Counted from the first letter of the stretch, positions 49,401-63,854 are shown. The stretch: DNA of 64,000 bases from Anisakis pegreffii (GCA_035041965.1 JAPYMA010000383.1:1-64000); one strand, 5' to 3'. Notes: generated by a model from the sequence alone, not told the origin. Program-made: numbers and translations.

Positions 49401-52400
49401 CATCCTCATTGCACAAAGAACACTTCTGATATCATCAGTGACCGCTTATATCCTGTGGTCACTTCGAGGAAATTGCCGAGATACCCTTCTCAATCGAATT
49501 GCCCGAGGTCAATCTCGCGGCTACGATTGTGTTTCACTTATGAAGACATTCGTTGCAGCTCAGAGACATAAACCAGACGGGTGTACCTGATCGATTGTGG
49601 CGCGAACACTGTAAACTGCTTCAGGGCCTTTCCTTCGCCGTTTCGACCAAACACATCCTTGGCATTGTTGAGGTAATAATTCTTTGAATAATTCCTTTAA
49701 ATGAAATTCCATGTAGTGGTGGAATTTTCGGTGTAATAAAATAATTTAATCGAAATTTCCGAATAGATAGGTAGTAAATTTGATAGGTAGTAATGTTCAT
49801 TTGTTCGAAGAACACGCAGAATGAGATCACTACTTACAGCATCCCAATAAGTGAGCTGTTCAGCGATCTGAACGCAGTTCTCTTTTCCAACATCGAACAT
49901 TTTCGCACGTTCCAAACAATTCAAATAATCATTGCGATCATAGCCCTGACTGAACACGTACTGATCCATTGATGGGATTTGAGCTGGAAGCAAAACTTTT
50001 TTGAGATTCAGATAAACTTTTCAAAAGATCACGATTGCAAAATTTATCCACTCGTTAAGTGGCTTTCCTTCAATTCGAATCGCAGTAATAATCCAAACGA
50101 AAAACCACAAATTTCATGTCCATCACATTGAACGTTCACGAAATTCGTGCACGATTGAACACTGCAAAAAGTTTCCTAGACTATTTCAGTGACTTCACAC
50201 GATTGTGCTAACTCACCAATAAGACCACCCTCATTTGCAATTCTCTTATACATTTCCCGCAATCGTTTCGCTTTCGATCGAATATCAGTGATGTTGTTGA
50301 CTCGAGCGAATTCAGTGAGTCGCATCAGCGATACAAAATCTGTATTTGGCTCGTAGAAATCTTCCGGATACATATCCAACCAACACAACAGCACCGATCG
50401 AATCGCACTGAAATTCAGCGGGTAATTTCGAATCGCAACCGCAAACGATCATCAATTTTATTGGTCCTTTTGATAAACTTGAAGTGAACAGCTTTTCGGA
50501 TCGTGAACGTTCAGCAGCAACTCATTCCTATGTTTACAACTATGCACTCGGCTTGTAAAATGGTAATTCTTCTACAAGAGCAGTATTACTTTTGTATAGC
50601 GATATCGTTAGAGTTCATTATCACTCCGGTAGATTCGTGTTCTTTGGATTGTAGAGAATCGAAACGATTCAGAAGAAGGTCAAGCACCACAGCACAATTC
50701 GAGAACGCTCTATAAGTGGCAAAGAAGACGTTGAATTGCCGAGAATCCATCGTGTTATCGCTACCGATGAGTGATTCCTGAAAGTGGTGATCACTCATTC
50801 TCGAACTCCATACTGAACAAACGACTTCATAGAGGTGAATTTCAGTGTTTTGTCTGACTATCACAGTGGTATCACTGAATTGCAATGATGAATATGCTTA
50901 CGACAAGCCTTTCGATGGTACCACAACGTATCACACGCTCACGGATCGTCTCCCACTGCAAATGATCTTCCGATACTTCGGGTGCCATCAGTGAGTGCTG
51001 CTGATCGTCTCGATCGACTACTCGATAACGCTAAAGCGCAAAAAAATTTTTTTCATCATCACCTCTCAAAAATGCAATGAAAATTGTCCATTTTGTTCGA
51101 AAAAGCAAAAACATTGCATTGGATTATCGACATGACAATAACACATCTCAATAACTAATCTTTCAAATGAATAACGATCACTTTAAAATGAAATCAATCT
51201 GTCTGGCCAGATATGGATGAGAGTTGTCAATAAATTCAACAATCTCAACGCATTCAGTACTAAAAATGTCGACCACTACTTGCGATTACCTATATCGGTG
51301 CTACTAAACATTAACGGCGCACCCACCTTATATATAGGCTAGTAATTTCTCAACGATGACGCTTATAAACCAGGTCTGTCACGTGGTAGCACAAGGAAGT
51401 GTTCAAACTCAGTTACTGTGCAGTTTTCGTGACTCAACAAACAACATTTACTTTACTTCCAACAATGGACTGACGTAATATGAATGATGTATTGACGAAT
51501 GATCCCACCTACAACCGGAAATCTCGTGAATTAATCTGTTCAGAAGTGCGTTCAAACGCAAATATTGAAGTGTTCATGAATAGTATCACAGTATTTATTC
51601 TCATCTCAAAACAAACGTCATTCCTAGGAGTTATTGTGGCACATTACTGGAAGTGATCCTTCTTTACGGAGAGCCGAAAACAACTGGTATATACAAGACC
51701 TTCACTGACGAATCATCACAAGGATGATAGGTCGGTCAGTTTGGAATAAGAAGTAAAAAAGAATTTGAATTCTTTGTTTCAACATCAAAAACGATCTCTA
51801 TAAAAGCTTATAACGTGAAAATATGTGATAATCTACAAACCATTCAGTTTGCAGTGGATGTTTTCAAAAAGGTTTAGGTTTCTGCATAGAATGTTACCTA
51901 AAATCTGTCTCCGACACCTCTGAGCCCAACTGCGCCTCGGACCTAACCTTAATTCGAATGACTGCAGGTGAGTTTCACATTTTAATAAAATTCTGTTCAG
52001 CCACAACAACTCACTTATCAGCGAACTATGAATGTTTTTGAGCGGAGGCGCTTCATTCTTCTTATTCATTCCTATTTGTCAACAAATGAGTTAGGAAATT
52101 GCCTTAGAATGAATAATACCTACAATGACAACCATCTCAATAAAATTGATTCAGCACGCAGTCATACTATTTGAAACGTCCACTATCTTCATACATTTTA
52201 TGGGTAATCATGTTTAGGTGATTAGCAAACCTACAAAGCATCGTCATGCCAATAATTTCTTCCTAAACCATAAATAACATTGACTGTTACAAAAGTTCCC
52301 GAAAAGAAATTCCTCGTTCAGATATGATTCATCAAAATGCTCACTAATTTTTCTGTTTCCTAGCAACCAAAGAAACGTCTGAATGTTTATGAGTGATATT

Positions 52401-53070
52401 TATGAATAACAGCTGATAACAGTCTTAGTCAATACTGACTCTCTATAGAACATTCCAATGAAAGTTTTTAAACTCGACATTTTATACACTAAAAATTTCA
52501 TATTTCTAATTTTCTCATTTGTTCCAAATGAAAACATTTTTTTGAAAATCGCATTTGTCTCAATGTTCTCTGACAGCCCTTCATATCAACCTCAATAGAT
52601 GCTTTCGTATTACGGTACAAAAATGAAGTGCCTCCTCTTTCCACCGTACTTCACCTAAACCATCAGAAATTTCAGCGAATCTTTGTTGCAAACCATCGTC
52701 CTGACAAGTGCTTGAGGCACGAAGCATGTCATGCAATAAGAATTTTCACTCCTGTCGCCAAAAAAAAAAGAATCTTTCAAATCGATTCATCATTCATCCA
52801 AACTATATAACTAATTGATTGATTCAAAAGGCTCATTCACAGAAGCGTTTTATCGGCACCTTTGTGCGTAGAGACTTTGTAAGTAATTGTTGAGAAAACC
52901 ATAGGAAGAAGTGAAGTGAATTTAGAAGGCATAAAATGAGAGCCACTTACAGGTAGAATGACATTATCGTAATGGGAAGTTGGTGCGGCCACATATCTTA
53001 CTTTGCGTAGATATACCGCATACACTGCGTCTGGCAATCGTTCTTCACCAAAGTATTTAGCTACAGCCAT
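43471..53070 (-). CDS. rgl-1: Ral guanine nucleotide exchange factor (RalGDS/RGL)
   Basis: Activates Ral GTPases downstream of Ras. Exons with matching phases: 52951-53070, 50902-51030, 50590-50777, 50217-50407, 49838-49983, 49587-49695, 49290-49391, 48963-49066, 48564-48654, 48162-48330, 47803-47956, then 46072-46177, 44318-44452, 44048-44156, 43471-43670. Between 46900 and 47590 one or two linker exons exist whose edges I cannot fix (provisional 47537-47586; about 46900-47230). The REM domain has [20 protein letters not shown] and [13 protein letters not shown]. The RasGEF domain has [56 protein letters not shown] and [20 protein letters not shown]. The C-terminal Ras-association domain has [18 protein letters not shown] and [20 protein letters not shown]. 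The exon at 49587-49695 shows an apparent one-base frame problem. Confidence 0.92.
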
Positions 53071-56000
53071 TCTTTTCCACTTGTTTTGAATCACCTATTG
53101 GCTTGATGTGTAAAAGAAACACAAAAATACAGAACTCATCAAGCAGAGCTAGTGCTGTTTGCTTTCAATTACATCAATGAATGAACGCCTTACGATCAGC
53201 AGTAACAGTGATAAGAGCAATGAGCAATATGCACCCATATCAGTTCATTTGGCAGATCACTTATACTGCACTTGTAATTCCTAGTATTTAACTGATAACA
53301 TTTATTGCTCACGGTTTCTATTTCTTTTGCTGCTCTCTTGCTGTTGCAGTTTCGTATCGAAACGTCCGTAATCAGACGAGAATTACTGCACACAGTGATT
53401 TGTTTTGCAGGTTAGGCGGCAGCAACAATAATGATGTGACTTGGAAAATTTGTGATAATGACGATTCACAGTGATAATGCGCGATATTGTGTTAAAAGTG
53501 ATGACTGGTTGGGTGAGTATTGCGGTTTGTAGATGATAATGCCAGTGTTATTTATGAGCATGCACTGATTTCGTTTGCACATTGAATAGGCTTTGTGCAC
53601 TCAAAATCAGCAACAAAATTTCCATCAACAAACAACCAATAACCAGTGTTCAATGAACGCAGTCGTCACAATGTCAACACACAGTTAATTGCGGATTCAG
53701 AAACGCCACAAATTTTACAGCAGCCGAATAAGTAAGATGCTCGGAATAATTGTGCTCAGAATGCGAATAAAGTATCGATTTGAACTGGAGTAAGTGTCAT
53801 AGATTACACATGGTTCGAACCCATCTCAGATCAGATCATTTCGATGATGCAAATTCTTTGTCGATTGGTGCTCTCAACTGTGAACGACACAATTCACGAT
53901 TCCTTGTTTTTTTCCTCTCTCTCTTCTGAAATTGAAGATGAATTTCAAGTGAGTGATTATTCAGAGGAGATTCAACCGAAATTCAATTGGTTTGATTCGA
54001 TTCGCCGAACGGACAACAAAAACGATGCATATTAAGATCAGAATGGCTGACATTGAAGCATACAATGCATCGAACAACGATGCATTCAATCGAATCAATT
54101 TGAATGGCGGATTGACGAATTTATTTAAATCCACAAGAGAAATTCACTTTTCTCTCAGATGAGACGATTTTCAAATGAGACGAAAAATAGTTTGAACAAG
54201 AGTCACTCATGAATGCATACATAAATGAGTGACAAAAGAAGTCGGCACGTGTGAGGCGCACAATAAAATTGAAACGAAACTCATGCAATTATTATAATTG
54301 ATTATTGCATGAACCAACGAACCAAAAGAAAAACGACATCAAATTATTATTTGCGAACGAAACAAGTAAGTCAACTGATCGATTTGTTTTATGTGAATTC
54401 CTCGGAATGTATCAAAAATTTTTGAAGTAGTCCGAAAGAACGATCATCGTCGAATCCATCCGAAAGAACGATCATCGTCGAATCCACAAAACAGAAATGC
54501 AACACTTCAGTCGAAAATTAACGCAGAATCAACGACGAAATTGCAAAAGATTTGTGCAAGTGCAATTTTATGAAAGCATTCAGAAAGGGACAGGTGATAG
54601 GCCTGCCTTATCTAGAGAAGACTGGAAATACGTCAATTGGATTGAATAAGAATTCAGAGAGCATTATACAAACTCAACCAATATTGACTTAAGCAAATCA
54701 AATTCACTATTGAATAACTGATGATTGATGACTGGTTAATTTCATATTTTAACCAGTCAACTCAGACTGAACATCTGACCCTTTGCAAGCGAAACTTCTC
54801 GAAAATAACTTCAAACACAGAACACATCTTAATAATTGACTGAAACAACAACGGGTGAGGTTATCTTAACAGAGCGGCTTAACGTGACGATTCAAGAAAG
54901 CGAGTAATATCAACTGAAGAAACGATGAGAAAACTGGAGTAGTCGGTACAGAAAAAAAACAACAGCAACAGCTGCTAGCAATGGTACAACATTGAATATC
55001 GCACAAAAATACACAAGCCGTGAAAGATTTGCGATGAAAGATTTTGTTTAGAAAAATACGTGAGAGTGGTACAATGAGTGAATGGATTAATCAATTTTTT
55101 TTTTGCTCTAGTCGGAACTAACAATCAGACAAAATAAATGAACCGAATTCGTAAAAATGACATTTATTTTCCAAGATCAGCGAGCGAATTGATGGAATGA
55201 GTAACCTGCAGCAGACGGCAAATTGAAACAAAACTGGATAAAATTCATTTCATCAATACTACGTATGTGGTGATCAGTTTTTTTTTCGTGGTTATGAGTG
55301 AGAATGATGAGCAGTTGTGCATATTCACGTACAAAATGCAACTTTATTGACTTTTTTCAGAGAATATTTTTTCCGGAAAAATTTATTAATTCAAAACTTC
55401 TCGGTTCATAATTGCTTCTCGATGGCAACAAAAACTGCTTTCGGATCGAAGGTTATCAAGTTAAGAATACTCCATATTGAACGAATGTCTAGCACATTGC
55501 TGAGTTTTATCAGTGCAGTTTGTATTATGAACATTACAAGTGATAAGGCTGACGAGGTTTGCTGCAATAATTTTTGTTGTAGCAACAAACATTTTCAGAT
55601 TAGAGTTTGAGCTGTGCATGCAAAACACCATTCATCTTATATGAATATCAGCAATACTAGTGATGTATCTAGACGAAATCAGCCATCTGAATGCGAAACG
55701 GTTATCGTTAGTGAGACTGTAATATGATCCATTGTGGCAAACGATTGATTCATGCAACAGACGATCAAATGAATACTTTTTGTTCCTGCAAAATCATTCA
55801 TAAAATAAACTAAAATTGGAAAATGTGTTAATGAATCGTTGGGTGGACACTGAAACCAAACAGAAATAGAAAAAATTATAAACAATGGAAGCGTATCAAG
55901 TAAAATGAAAGTTCGTTTGAAACTACTAACTATTCATAAGGACAATTCGATCAAATTTCGTTAGACAAACCCATCAAACCTCCCGGATAAACAAGCAGAG

Positions 56001-58087
56001 AAATTCGATGAAGGAAAAAGCATTCTGTAATATATCAAGAAAAAGATAATCCTCAGACTATCGTCATCCACTATCCCACTATCAACGCACTTTAACGCTT
56101 CCGCTATTAGTTGTCAAGAAATAGCTGCTTGAGAACCTTAAGTTTTCAGTACAATTTAAGTTGATAAATGGAGAAAAAATCAACATTCGATGCAGAATCT
56201 GATGTATTTCTGATGGTGAGGATTATGATAGAAAGTGAACGTTAGGTAGTGTTATGCAATGCACAATTCGAATGAACTGACTTCGATGAAGACTTCTACC
56301 AAAACCAAACAAAGAACAGACTGCGAATAAAGTCACGACAAAGTATTTCATTGCAGAATTGAGCATATGAGTGACATAATCTATTTGCATTTTCCTTCGA
56401 ATTGTTCAATTCTTTGCTATGCAAAGAAATTTTCCTCGAATAATATCTTCTTGCCACATCGTTATAAAAATATTTCTTATAGAATGCGATACATGTATCG
56501 AATCTGAGCGGCTCTAGGTGACTATACTGATGATTGAGATCAAATCACACCATACAGGCTGACACACTAAGGTCAGAATTTAAATGCCGCATAACAAATT
56601 ACCTAGATTTCAACATCTGGGATTTCAAGCATAAAAAATTGTTGTAGGCTATATCGAAGTTACATAAAAAAGATTAATGAAACGTTTCAACACAGATAAT
56701 CAACGTGTGAGTGAATAAAATCATCAAATAAAACCAGTCAAGGCGAAACTCGAACGTAGCAATCAATCAACGTAACCATTCCACGATTCTATCAATAAAT
56801 CCAACCATCCATCCGTCAGTCAATAACTAGCCTCAACCAAACAACAACCACAAACATCTAACCTCTTCGTGAATAAAATTAACAAACTAAATTTCAGCAA
56901 TCATCTTGATGCCTTTGTCCTCTGCAGTATCGTTCTCAGATGATAAGAATACTGAAAACAATAATACAGATCCTGGTAACAATCATACTAAAAATAACAC
57001 GGTTCATTTCAGTGCACATGCTCGAAATCCTGATGACTGTAAATACGGTTACAAATATGACTGAACGAAATCAATCAATGAATCAAACACTGCAAGAATC
57101 GATGCTATATGAGATATGTACTGGAATAGTTGAACAATAGCAATCATCAAATCAAACTGCACACTAATCTTTTCACGTTTCATTAAAATCATTTCATCGC
57201 ACTCGCAAAAGAGCACATTTCAAATAAAATATTTGTTGCTCAGTTTGAGTCACGTCAAACAATCGGCCAACCAACCAAACGAATTCATTTTACGATCCGA
57301 TGCATCACAGCTCAATCAACAGCATTATCATGACAATGCATTTCTATTAATAGCAATAATGCGAGCAACTCTAAAAATCAATGATATGATGTCAAATCAC
57401 TTCCTTCCATTAAACATGATTTATAAGACATACATCGAATACATCCTACTTACCTATAAGACATATATATATATATATCTGTGCGTGCAATCGACAAATG
57501 ATGCATGTCTATAAAATTACACATGATCATTCATTCATGCACAAACATACACATTGTCGATTATTGATTGATCATATCGTTGAGCGATTTGCCGAATTGC
57601 TGTTGAAACGATGGCAGTCAACCATCGATCGATCATCAAAGCCAACCTTACAAACAAACTCTTCGCAAGAAAATATAATGCGTCTGAGAATGTTAGAAGA
57701 CGAATGAATGAACGCTAATCATAATATGTACATATGATAACAATAAGAGGATTACAACACAGCAAAATCAACTAACAGCACGGATAATAACTCACACAGC
57801 CACCACATTCATCCGCTTTCTCCTTCAATTAATCGATCGATCAACCGAGCAATTCAATGAGATCAAATCAAAACGTTTAACGTCTCGAACATCTCTGGCT
57901 GTGAGAGCATCTTCAATAACGTCTTGATGGTGAATGTCTTAAATTTGTATTGCACAAACAACAATAAATCAGATAGATACCAACGATAATAATGCTGGTC
58001 GGAAGGGAAGCTGATGGGATTGGATTGGACTGGATTGGATAAACAGATCTACAGATGAAATGAAATCGAATTGCAATTACGATAGTA
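53071..58087. other. Intergenic, no firm gene
   Basis: Five kilobases upstream of the exchange factor. It contains a 28-bp tandem duplication at about 54430-54487 (CGAAAGAACGATCATCGTCG twice), an imperfect palindrome around 54283-54313 (CATGCAAT ... ATTGCATG), an AT dinucleotide run near 57465-57480, and a GGATT-rich stretch near 58015-58040. A 41-codon frame at 55485-55610 (+) has Cys-Cys pairs but is too short to call. Confidence 0.4.
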
Positions 58088-58516
58088 ATGACCAGATCTA
58101 TTAAGATGCTATTGGTCTATGCGAACGGATGGGGTGGGTATCGCAGATGGTTTTGCTCACATTCTTTCGTTTCTGTTGCTTTTTTGTTCATCGGTTGTAT
58201 CAGCTTCACCGCTGCTATCAAACAGCAGCTGATTTCAGTAAATAAACAACAATTCAACATCCAAATTAACTTCAGAGTAAATCGATGCACTTTTGAATTT
58301 CCAAGTTTATACTCGCTGTTCAATAATCCTGCATTGTTCCGTTACTCTCTGGTGGCCATTACGATGACATTCTACTCACTCGGGCTTGCGATTACTATTA
58401 GCATATTGATTCTCCAAACACTCATTCGAAAACACTTTTTCAACGTCAATCCACCCTTCGCGTATAATTCGCATAAGGAAATCGCTAAATGTTTGATTGA
58501 AAGTGGATATTGTTAG
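58088..58516 (+). CDS. Hypothetical protein with two hydrophobic segments
   Basis: A 142-codon frame from an ATG with two clear hydrophobic stretches: VSVAFLFIGCISFTAAI (about residues 29-45) and YSLVAITMTFYSLGLAITIS (about 86-105, continuing ILILQTLI). It ends with a short hydrophilic tail (NPPFAYNSHKEIAKCLIESG). No signal for splicing partners was found, and I recognise no family. It could be a complete small membrane protein or the last exon of a larger one. The open length and alternating hydrophobicity are the only evidence. Confidence 0.35.
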   Translation: MTRSIKMLLVYANGWGGYRRWFCSHSFVSVAFLFIGCISFTAAIKQQLISVNKQQFNIQINFRVNRCTFEFPSLYSLFNNPALFRYSLVAITMTFYSLGLAITISILILQTLIRKHFFNVNPPFAYNSHKEIAKCLIESGYC

Positions 58517-59489
58517 TCAGCTGTCGATGATATAACCACACGATATAGTCACATAAACATCCACTCTTTTAGTGAATCATGAACACAATATGAAGAAGGC
58601 ATTGAGCACGACTGACTGACTGAACTGCTTGTTTTATACGTTGTAGTTGTGGATATGTTTGCGACGCATGTGATACTGCACAAATGAATGGATTCACTTC
58701 CAGATGAATGATTGATTTGCTACTGGATTGGATGATGCTGCATACGCGAGAGGTGTATTAAATGAATTGTCAATCTTAACATTATACGACTAAATCATAT
58801 AATGATACATCAAATGTTCCGTCCTTATATTGTGTCTTTTTATCGAAATTAAACAGTTAACGATATAGTGTCATATATCCTCCTTCCATTTGGGTCGAGC
58901 AATAGACATGTCTTCAAAATTTACGTTCAATTTCAACAGCTCAAAACTTCTTACACAATTCGAATGACTCAATGAGATTGACCGAGTCAATTAATGAGAT
59001 CGTGTCCTGGTGACATTTTCAGCGAAATGCTCAAAATGAGTTGACGCTCACATTCGAAACTAACAGTCCATACATGAAACGATAACCGACTAAACTTGCG
59101 GAGTTTAGCATTTAGCGAAGTTCAGTCGCGCATGCTAACTTTGCAATGGTCTTGATATTATCGAACCAATTAGGTGATTCATTAAGAGGATTTGGCTGAA
59201 ACGGTTGATGATTTATTGAATGTTTAGACTGATTGGCACAGAGTTTGTTACATCGGTCGTTTGCAAGTACTGCATACGTTATAAATAATGCGATGCGATC
59301 GAATAAACATCCACATTATGTTATGAATGCACTTTCACAATTGCATGTCATAATTGCACAGAACATTGCTTATGTTCACAAGCGTGCATTGTTCACTTTT
59401 TCGTGTGATTTCGAAAGAATTTATGAAATCATTCGAATTCGAACTCTATCCGAGCGATTGTTAGAACTTGACTTCTTCTTCTGCCTATT
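58517..59489. other. Intergenic, nothing recognised
   Basis: An open frame at 59233-59493 (+) has no supported domain or splice sites. No repeats noted. Confidence 0.35.
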
Positions 59490-62400
59490 TTAAGCAAGCA
59501 TGTCACAAGAATAAGTATTCTTATAAATTTCCTTCTCCATATCAGTTTGTTTTGTAATTTTTAACTGAGCGATTTTTTTTCGTAGCTGTTTGGATGCCTG
59601 AATATTTTTCAAAGCATTGAAAATACTAACAGCAAAAGAGAATGAGGAAAGTGCTAGAGGAATGGGCAAACTGCAGACGGTTGATCGGAACACAGATGGA
59701 AATCATCAAAAATAACACGAAGCAAAATAAATGAACGATCGATAACAAACGAACTGAAAACACTTCATTAAGTGATCATCAGCAAAACATCAGTTAGTTA
59801 TACTTAGCCTCAGTGTTTATCGGTTAATGATTATATTTGTTCGTATATCCTGCGTTTAACGCTATTTAATGATGATAAATGGAAGAATTGTGAATTAAGC
59901 AAGCAAATAAGTATGATAGCAAACAACGATGTAATCGCTCGAGAATGCTAACTGGATCCTTTCTTCTTCGCTATCGCTGGTTTGTGTGTTAGTTGTTTAT
60001 ATGATTGTTTTTTCGAGAGCGAACAGCTACTAAGATTGCTTGCTAACCATTGAACTGCTCTGTCCATAGCTTTTCTTGAGCACTCTCATTCATTCGATAC
60101 GTTCAACAAAAGGTGAGAATATACGTTGGCTTATTGATGAAAGTAAGAGTTACATGAATGATCCACAACTAGAGTGTCTGCTTGCAAAAGGTTACAGCAT
60201 CAAGCAACTATGAAATCATCAAATGTATGTATAAATCAACCACAGCAATAGTCAAACAATATCACCAATAGTGATAATAGCACTTAGAATTCAATGTCCT
60301 TATCAGTCCACTATAGATATCTATCGAATTCTGAACAAGCAACCAGAGGTTAGCAATACTTAACAGCAACACATCATTCGCTCAGTCGCAAAAAGTAGTG
60401 GTCCAAGAATTTAGGTGACTCAATTTGATTAGAATAATTTTGCTTAAAGAAAACCCATTCAATTTGCAGTGATATTTCTTCTCATCCCGACGATTCGTCT
60501 TATATCTGAAAGAACTTATAGTGTGCATCTGATTTTTGTTTCATCACTCCTTTAGAATGATCGGAATAGATTTAATTGATGACACAGCGATTCAACAATA
60601 TTATTTATGCTATTACCAATGAAGCAATATGAACAAAACAAATGATACTATACTATCAGCATATCAAAGCCCATTTTGCATATCTCAAGGCCCACTTTGT
60701 GATAAACGATAGAAGACAGAAGGAGAAACTGATTTGTGTGCGATTCAAAAAAGTGACAGGGTCAAAAGAAATGAAAACATTTAGAGGGCGATTCCAGAGC
60801 CAAACAATCAACCAACAACCAACTGTTCTAGGACAGCGAAACTTTCATCTCTATGTCAAGATTGTAATTTTTTAAAACAGAACCTCAAGATTGAATCTGA
60901 GTTGAGTAAAATTAGAAAGCAGCTTAGTGTCATTCGAAAAGAAATTCAACAGGCTCAGCGTTAGTGGGTAACGAACAAATACTCTACACAAGTACACATG
61001 ATCAGTTGTGCTGCTTCAAACAATCATTGCACTTGTTTTTCGATAATTCGTATAAACTTGTTTGAATTGCCATTTTTGAGCACTCGGTAGATTTGTGCTC
61101 AACACTGCGATACTGTAACGATCACATGTCGCTAACAAGTACCGTATGACGAGAGGCGTATGCTTCGCTCCAGCCAAACATTCCGATATCATAAATGGTG
61201 CTATCTGAAACACCACAATAACTATCTGAACGTTAATCTTTTCATTTTATCAATGATAACAAAAACCAAACAGCAGTTCGTATATGACGGCACTAACCCT
61301 AGCAAAGGATGTTTTCAGCGGGATAAGTGCATGAGCTATACTCGATACCAAATGCACATTGCGTATCAACAACGAATCACTATGCGATTCTGAATCTGCG
61401 TAACGTTGTGTGCTTTGCACACAACGAATAAACAGCTGAGCAAATAGAGCGCATTGATCGTCGGTTATCGTCGAGCAGCAATGGTGAAGAGACTCCTGAA
61501 AGCGATCAACGATTAAGTAGCGCATGTTTACACTTAAGTACAGTTTCATTCAATAGTGAAGCATTCAATGAATATTAGCAACAATTTGAAGAATATACGT
61601 CAAGTTCAGATCGAACTGTCATTCGCTGATGAGAAAGTAACGATCATTTAAGGTTGAATTTGCTGAGAACGAAAGCGTTCAAAATTTGCACAATTTAAAG
61701 AATGAATACAAAAATTGAAACCATGAATCAAGTTTGCTGAACTCATCATAAACTAACCAACAACGTAAAGCTGATTTCTAAAAGTGTTTCAGCATCCGAA
61801 TCGTTTATTGCATTTAACGAATGCTGTTCAGTGCATAGAAATGAAAATGAACATGAAATAATACCGAACGCAAACGAGACCAATCGCCGTTCATTTTGCT
61901 GTAAATATGAAAAGTTGCTCTGATATGACAAATTCAACAAATCAAGCAATTCTATGAGCAACTTTATTATTGCTCATGCCGCCCATATTCCATTGGCTTT
62001 TCGTTGCCATCGCGATAAAAGTCACCAGATGTTGTCTTCACGAAATAATCGTAAAACATTGAACGAAAGCAAATGAATCTGTCTAGAAAATTGGCGACAA
62101 CGTTCAAATAATATATGATAATAACTTCGCAACTCACAGCAAATAAAAACCGAATCAATTTCAGACAAATAATGGGATTCTGTTCAACGGTAGCAAGCAT
62201 CCACTGAACAATCGGATCGTAAATGTCCAAAACCAGATGTTTTTTCTTGTCGTTTTGCAATTCACATACTATACAGCATACTGCCAGAATATCACTTCCA
62301 TCATACTTGTGTTTATCGCTACCGATGCCCTCTAGAGTATCGTTGATAGTTTGAAGCATCTTTCGTATCTGAAATAAAAACACAATCTAAATATGCTGAA

Positions 62401-63854
62401 GTATTTATTTCCAATATTAAAACATGTGCATCAGTAACATTGTCATTTATGAGGTAGGTCATTAATAGAACAAATCAGACAGAACAGTTGCTGACCTCAT
62501 CTAAGCCTGCATCAGCCATAATTTGCTCAACTAAATCGTGACGTCCATAGGATATGAACGATGTGAGGCATTTCCATTTCAGAAGGCATGAACGCTGATT
62601 CTGAGCAGTCAGCAAATCAACTATCGATGACACTATCAATGAATCGCCTGTTTGACAAATTTCTTTGAGCCTTGCGAGTTTCTTGCTTCGACCACAAATC
62701 GATTTACAAATCTACGAGTCAATAATTGATAAACACGCGTTTAGTTGAGGGTTATCAATGAATAAATATTATAATAAATCATCTTCAAAAGTTACATTTC
62801 AAAATCGCCGTAAAAATCTATACATTAACACTCGTTCACTATCAATTTTGAATGTCTGGAACAGAATAATTCCAAACGCTTCATTCAGTTCACCAGCATC
62901 CCTCCTTCCACACCAAAAAGACTATCAATTTGCCGCATTCTGCATCTCGGTAGCTCAAATATTCACTCGTTTAGAGTCATTGGATCATACCTGAGTAGCC
63001 GAATCGATTTCATCGTTTACGTTCAATTCAAAGATTTCGCTACTTTCGATTTCTTGCAGATCTCGCAGTGTTTTCAGACTGATCGCAAATATTTCAAAAT
63101 CGCCATGAGGGATCACTTCGAAATTGTTCGATGCGATCGCATGGAATTGTTCTTTGAACAATGGCAGAAGCTGAAAAGAGCACATATCATGAAGTATGAA
63201 ATCTGCCAGCACCAGAATGTCTCAGATTCACAATTCAATGCCATCATCTCTTAGGAAATAACTTCTTCGAACGCTTACGATGTGAACAAGTAATAACAAA
63301 GTGAATATTGTCAGAACTAAAAAATATCACAGCGGTCACTAGAACAACACAATCATGTGAATAAAGAAAATAACCGACATGCTCTTTCAAAAACTTTTTG
63401 CCCACAGACGATGAATTCTCATCAGTGAAAAGCTTTGAGTTACTCATACGCTTGTAGGCGATACTCAAACAATTCAACACAATCGAGCGTAATCGTCCAT
63501 ACTCAGAATCGTCAGATTTCCACGATAACATGTTTAAATGGTCACGGCACTGAAATGAAACAGAATTAAAATATTTAAAAAAACTGATCATGGAATGAAT
63601 ACATTGTATATGTATAATGAAAACAATGATTACAGTGGCCAACTGCATCTGGAAATACTGCAACTAGAACGTATAAATATACCTTTTCAACGAATAATTC
63701 TGTTGTTTCAGATGCGCATAAATAAAAAACGATCAACGTTTGCATACGATTCGTACAGTTTTTTTGACCCAATCGTTTTGCTATCATTTCAAATATTTTG
63801 CGTAGTTTAAGATCACATTTCTTCAAGATACCGCAATAATATGCTTCATTCAAT
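59490..63854 (-). CDS. Large helical-repeat-like protein, C-terminal part
   Basis: Eight consecutive coding exons join without frame conflict: 63683-63854, 63379-63549, 62991-63170, 62496-62711, 62138-62368, 61758-61898, 61349-61495, 61058-61204. All seven introns between them are phase 0. A possible last exon (59490-59597, ending EKEIYKNTYSCDMLA) also fits phase 0. The first exon starts after a GTTGCAG acceptor, so the gene continues beyond the right edge. About 470-500 residues are visible, mainly amphipathic helices, for example LRKIFEMIAKRL, RLRSIVLNCLSIAYKRM, LVSSIVDLL-like SLIVSSIVDLLTAQNQ, LLKWKCLTSFISYGRHDL and SECLAGAKHTPLVIRYLLAT. This suggests a HEAT/armadillo-type scaffold. I do not recognise the family. 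A plus-strand exon-like stretch at 60890-60964, in the last intron, is unexplained. Confidence 0.65.

Noticed and set aside
51833..52069. Extra exon of the exchange factor in its first intron
   Set aside because: No similarity to the family and the flanking exons (52951 and 51030) already join in phase 0 at the expected protein position.
60642..60964. Plus-strand coiled-coil gene
   Set aside because: The stretch from 60890 has a good acceptor and a 27-codon helical frame to a stop, but no upstream exon could be joined, and it lies in the likely last intron of a minus-strand gene.
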